A DNA stretch of 49,921 nucleotides from an uncultured Clostridia bacterium (GTDB taxonomy: Bacteria; Bacillota; Clostridia; Christensenellales; CAG-917). The position numbers and the translations under genes are program-made. Below, in pieces: positions 46,323 to 49,921 of this stretch (the stretch's first letter is position 1; each line of letters starts with the position of its first letter). The notes below the pieces were generated by a model. That model did not search any database, was not told the origin of the DNA, and worked only from the letters and a program-made list of their open reading frames with translations. The stretch covers positions 1 to 49,921 of the forward strand of contig CANQNC010000010.1 of NCBI GenBank assembly GCA_947625145.1, read 5' to 3'.

Positions 46323-47093
46323 CTAGGCGCTTTTGTGCTGTATGCCGTTGTTGTCCACCGTATAGCCGTCCACCGCGACCATCTCGGAGAGCGTCACAAA
46401 CCTGAATCCCCTGCTCCTCAGCGTTTTCAGCACGATGGGAAGCGCGTCAAGCACGTGATCGCTGTTGTTGTGGAAGAGAACGATGTCTCCGCTCTTCGCC
46501 TTTGGAAGAACGCGGTCGCAGATCTCGCTTGCGCCGAGCCCCTTCCAATCCAGACTGTCGATGGACCACTGTATCCCCACCATGTCCAGCTTTTCAAGCG
46601 CGGTCATCAGCCTGTCGCTGTAGTCCCCGAAAGGAGCGCGGAAGAATTTCGGCGTTTTGCCCGTAAGCTCGTTCACTCTGCCGTTGACGTACTCTATCTC
46701 CGCGCGTATCTCCTCGTCGCTCAGCTTGGGCATGTTGAGGTGATTGCGCGAATGGTTGCCTATCTCGAAGCCCGCTTCCGCGATCGCCTTTGTCTCCGCC
46801 TCGTATTTGTCTATCCAAAACCCCACGAGGAAGAAGGTGCCCTTTGCGCCGTACTCCGCCATGATGTCCAATATCCCCTGTGTTTTGTCCGCGCCCCACG
46901 CCGCGTCGAACGTGAGCGCGATCACCTTTTCCTCCTCGCCTACGTCCACGCCGTACACGGGGATCTTGCGCGAGCTCTTGCCGAAGAACACGGACGCCAT
47001 AGACGTGACGCCAAGCGCGCTTGACAGAATGGCCACGGCGGCGAGAACGGCGATCGCAAATGCGATGTTTTTGCGTCTTAAGGTTATGAACAT
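46323..47093 (-). CDS. Polysaccharide deacetylase, PdaB-like
   Basis: KVIALTFDAAWGADKTQGILDIM, ATFFLVG-like GTFFLVGFWIDKY, EIGNHSRNHLNM, FFRAPFGDYS, GDIVLFHNNSDHV. Confidence 0.9.
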   Translation of the reverse strand: MFITLRRKNIAFAIAVLAAVAILSSALGVTSMASVFFGKSSRKIPVYGVDVGEEEKVIALTFDAAWGADKTQGILDIMAEYGAKGTFFLVGFWIDKYEAETKAIAEAGFEIGNHSRNHLNMPKLSDEEIRAEIEYVNGRVNELTGKTPKFFRAPFGDYSDRLMTALEKLDMVGIQWSIDSLDWKGLGASEICDRVLPKAKSGDIVLFHNNSDHVLDALPIVLKTLRSRGFRFVTLSEMVAVDGYTVDNNGIQHKSA

Positions 47094-47303
47094 CCCTTAC
47101 ACCTCGATATTATAGCACTTTTTCGCCGAATGGACCGAAAAATTTTGCCACCATCCGTCGAAATTCGTCTATAGCGTCCGCAAAGTTGTCTTTGCGTATG
47201 CCGACAATCGAAGTGTATTAGCCGTCATGCGGGTTTATGCGCATTCGGGCGGAGTTTTTCGAAAAATTTGACAGCGACTGTCATAAGGCGTATAATCTTA
47301 GCC

Positions 47304-48158
47304 ATGAAAAGGATTTCCACCGTACACAACGGAGTGATCAAACGCATCTTGATCAATATCCCCTTCGTGCTGATCGTTTTGCTGATCGCGGCGTGCTTTG
47401 CCGCGGCGCTTTTGCTTGCGATCTACACGGTCGTCACGGGCATAGCTTTCGGCTCGGCAATGATCTGCCTCATCCTTTTGGGATGCGCCCTGTTGCTGAC
47501 GGGCGGCGGACTGTTGCTTATCCTTGTGTTCAAGCGCTATTACGCCTTTTACGACAAGCGCATGGGTTGGGTCTATCCCGACAGGCAAACCTCCGAGCCT
47601 CAAACCAAGACTTACAAAAAGACTTGGCGGGATATCTTCAGCGTCCAAAACGTCTCGCTGGGGTTTGTCGCGGTCGGAGCCGTTTGCGTGATCGCTTCCG
47701 CCGCGCTGGGATGCATAACCCCAAGCAAGTGGCAGGACGCGATATCTCCTTATATGGTGCGGCGCGGACTTTACAGCCAATCGCAGGTCTTGGACTATCG
47801 CATGCTGATCCCCTCTTCCACAAGCGGCGATCCTTTGCACACGCTCGAACTTGACTTGTTCGAAAAAGAGGCTGTCATCATCTACAACACGGACGAGGAC
47901 AAAAAGGATTATGTCGTCGTCGAAGGCTTCGTCGAGTGGAACGGTCAACTGGAGTTCTCCCGCACTGACGACAAGATGAGGATCGCCGAGCAGAGGCGCT
48001 CTCCCGCCGAAGGAAAGAGCGGCGTGGACAAAATGCTCTTCTTCCTCGAGGACCTCGCCTACAAACGTCCCGCAAAGATGCAGTTGAAGATCTACATCCC
48101 CGAATTTTACAGGCAACTCATCACGATCGAGGGCGAACACATTGTCGCAAAAAATTAA
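47304..48158 (+). CDS. Hypothetical membrane protein
   Basis: ORF with coding-like composition; two N-terminal TMs, a third at LGFVAVGAVCVIASAALGCI, soluble C-terminal domain. Start trimmed to MKRISTVHNG. Confidence 0.65.
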   Translation: MKRISTVHNGVIKRILINIPFVLIVLLIAACFAAALLLAIYTVVTGIAFGSAMICLILLGCALLLTGGGLLLILVFKRYYAFYDKRMGWVYPDRQTSEPQTKTYKKTWRDIFSVQNVSLGFVAVGAVCVIASAALGCITPSKWQDAISPYMVRRGLYSQSQVLDYRMLIPSSTSGDPLHTLELDLFEKEAVIIYNTDEDKKDYVVVEGFVEWNGQLEFSRTDDKMRIAEQRRSPAEGKSGVDKMLFFLEDLAYKRPAKMQLKIYIPEFYRQLITIEGEHIVAKN

Positions 48159-48519
48159 GCCCAACTCATGCGTCCCAAGACGCTGACATTATAGCATGCT
48201 CAAATGAATAAGGCAACACAAATTATACATTTGGGGTATGCACAAAAAATTTTTTTAAGAAACCGACTGTGCATAAAATTTATACAGCGCCCCTCCTCTC
48301 TCGAAAGACGGGCGCTTATGTTTGCAATTTGTCATAGACAGCGTGCTTTTTGCCTCTTTATGCGGGATGTTTGCAAATCGAGCGTAAATTTTTATGCGTT
48401 CGCCGCTGAATTTTTATTCATGCGAAAAGTATTAAAAATGCATAAGATTTATTCACGTTTTGCCGCATTTGAATGTATAATTTCCATGCGCGGATTTGAG
48501 AGGCGATATGTTTTTCCTC

Positions 48520-49635
48520 TCATTTTGATATCTTTCCCCCGCCCCTGAAACGGGACAACACGTCCGTCCTGAAACGCGCGGAGGGAGGAGAGCATTTCAA
48601 GGTCGCCTCTTCTATAAGGATATCCGTAAGTTCGCGGAAACTTATCCCCACTCCGTCGAAAAGATAAAACGCCATGGAGCCGGGCACGGAATTGATCTCG
48701 TTTATGTAGACTTTGCCGTCCGAATTGTCTATCAAAAAGTCCATGCGGACCACGCCGTCAAGTTCAAGCTCTCTGTAAAGTTGCTCGGTGTACGCCTTGA
48801 CGACAAGCTCGGCGGAGCCAATGGGCGCGGGAATGATATGTCCGCCCCCGCTCAGTTTGCCGCCGCTCATATACTTTTCCTCAAAAGAGAGGAAATCCCC
48901 CGCGCTCAGCGGCTGTTCGGTGTTTGACAGCACGATTTTGTCCCCCTTGCGGATCGCCGCGCAGTTGACCTCGATGAAGTCGGTCAGCATACGTTCTATC
49001 AACAATTTTTTGTCGTAGTGCGCGCACGCGTCAAGCGCAAATTTCAGCTCCTCGCGGTCTTTTGCGGAAAATATGCCTATACTGCTTCCAAGAGAGGCGG
49101 GCTTTACGAGCATGGGATATCCCAAAAACTGCTCGAGACGGGCGCAAACTCCCTCGAAGTCCGCAGAGAGTTCGGCGTTTGTCGCGGTCTCGTAGGGCAA
49201 CACGCTGACCGAAAGCCCGAGACAGACCGTCTTGAACGTCGCCTTGTCCATTGCGATAGCGGAGCCGAGCGGCGAGGAGCAGGAATACGGAATGGAATTG
49301 TACTCCAACAGCGCCTGCAAAACGCCGTTTTCCCCCTCCCCGCCGTGACAGCATACGAGCGCCGCGGACGGCTTTGCGAGTTTGACAAGCCTGTTTCGCT
49401 TGACGGCGAACAACGTCCCCTTGATCAAGACGACCTTCGGATGCGCCTCGGGCTCGAACGGGGAAAAGGAGCGAATGTCGAAATCGTCCGCGTACATATC
49501 CCCGCCGTCAATGTATACGGGAACGACGTCGTACTTGCTTTTGTCAATTGCCCTGAGCGTCTGCAACGCCGTGATCACCGAGATGTCGCGCTCCAAGGAA
49601 CGTCCCCCGAAAAACAACGCTATTTTCTTTTTCAT
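48520..49635 (-). CDS. ddl: D-alanine--D-alanine ligase
   Basis: KKKIALFFGGRSLERDISVITALQTL, CCHGGEGENGVLQALLEYNSIPYSCSSPLGSAIAMDK, PASLGSSIGI, YINEINSVPGSMAFYLF. Confidence 0.95.
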   Translation of the reverse strand: MKKKIALFFGGRSLERDISVITALQTLRAIDKSKYDVVPVYIDGGDMYADDFDIRSFSPFEPEAHPKVVLIKGTLFAVKRNRLVKLAKPSAALVCCHGGEGENGVLQALLEYNSIPYSCSSPLGSAIAMDKATFKTVCLGLSVSVLPYETATNAELSADFEGVCARLEQFLGYPMLVKPASLGSSIGIFSAKDREELKFALDACAHYDKKLLIERMLTDFIEVNCAAIRKGDKIVLSNTEQPLSAGDFLSFEEKYMSGGKLSGGGHIIPAPIGSAELVVKAYTEQLYRELELDGVVRMDFLIDNSDGKVYINEINSVPGSMAFYLFDGVGISFRELTDILIEEATLKCSPPSARFRTDVLSRFRGGGKISK

Positions 49636-49703
49636 ACTCCCTCCAACAGGCAATTTGATTTTTGCCGCAAACAATTCTCAAAAACGGCGTTTTTCAGAAT
49701 ACT

Positions 49704-49921
49704 TCACTTCTTTTTTGACGGTCTGTCGTCGTATATATCGGGCAGATCGTTGAGTATCAACAGCGCGTCGCCCACGTGAAGTCTGTTTGCAAAATCCTTT
49801 TGTGCAAGCTCCAAGGACTCGTACACATGTATCTCTCCCGCATATCCGCCGTCCGCAAGTCCCCTGCGTATGGGGTCCGTCCTGCGCATGCCCACAAGCA
49901 ACACAAGATCCGCAGGACGGA
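49704..49921 (-). CDS. C-terminal fragment of a Mur-ligase/MurF-like protein (truncated by window edge)
   Basis: GDALLILNDLPDIYDD C-terminal motif and position upstream of ddl; ORF runs to the window end. Confidence 0.5.
   Translation of the reverse strand, partial: RPADLVLLVGMRRTDPIRRGLADGGYAGEIHVYESLELAQKDFANRLHVGDALLILNDLPDIYDDRPSKKK

Noticed and set aside
48288-48316. GCGCCC...GGGCGC hairpin downstream of ddl as a terminator or small RNA
   Set aside because: Stem is only 6 bp with a long loop and no clear U-tract, and it lies 200 bp from the gene; insufficient support.
1-49921. Searched by eye for tRNA/rRNA genes, transposases, integrases, and phage structural genes
   Set aside because: None could be supported from the ORF translations or sequence; a tRNAscan/Infernal run would be needed to exclude small RNA genes.

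Overview
The window is a mostly housekeeping, sporulation-competent Firmicutes/Clostridia-like chromosome segment with dense, mainly minus-strand operons. From left to right it contains: a spo0A C-terminal fragment converging on spoIVB; an FAD dehydrogenase; an uninterrupted sigK; nrdR; an ispH-rpsA fusion; a cmk-plsC fusion; a HI0933-type flavoprotein and surE; an RsuA/RluB-type pseudouridine synthase; dacB and ytfJ/ytfI; a lipoprotein-like GT-C membrane protein; rplS-yraN-rnhB-rbgA-trmD-rimM-khpA-rpsP-ffh-ylxM; ftsY-smc; rnc-plsX-rpmF; ackA-pta; tmcAL; ylbJ; an orphan sigma-like HTH gene; rluD-lspA-sepF-yggS; a GH36 alpha-galactosidase; a tandem-OB SSB; a polysaccharide deacetylase; ddl and a truncated Mur-ligase-like gene. 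The strongest accessory signal is at 40.8-45.1 kb. It holds a 957-aa Zn-ribbon/TIR/TPR-like/transmembrane protein in an operon with an SPFH/band-7 protein. A consensus sigma-A promoter drives the operon, an XRE regulator lies divergent to it, and a decayed duplicate of the TIR gene's 3' end lies immediately downstream. I consider this a candidate membrane-associated TIR immune or stress system. Other notable signals are a ~128-bp nested palindrome, several degenerate repeat arrays in spacers, in-frame repeat-bearing tails on LspA and SSB, and parS-like half-sites upstream of smc. All family calls come from reading the translations; no database search was run.
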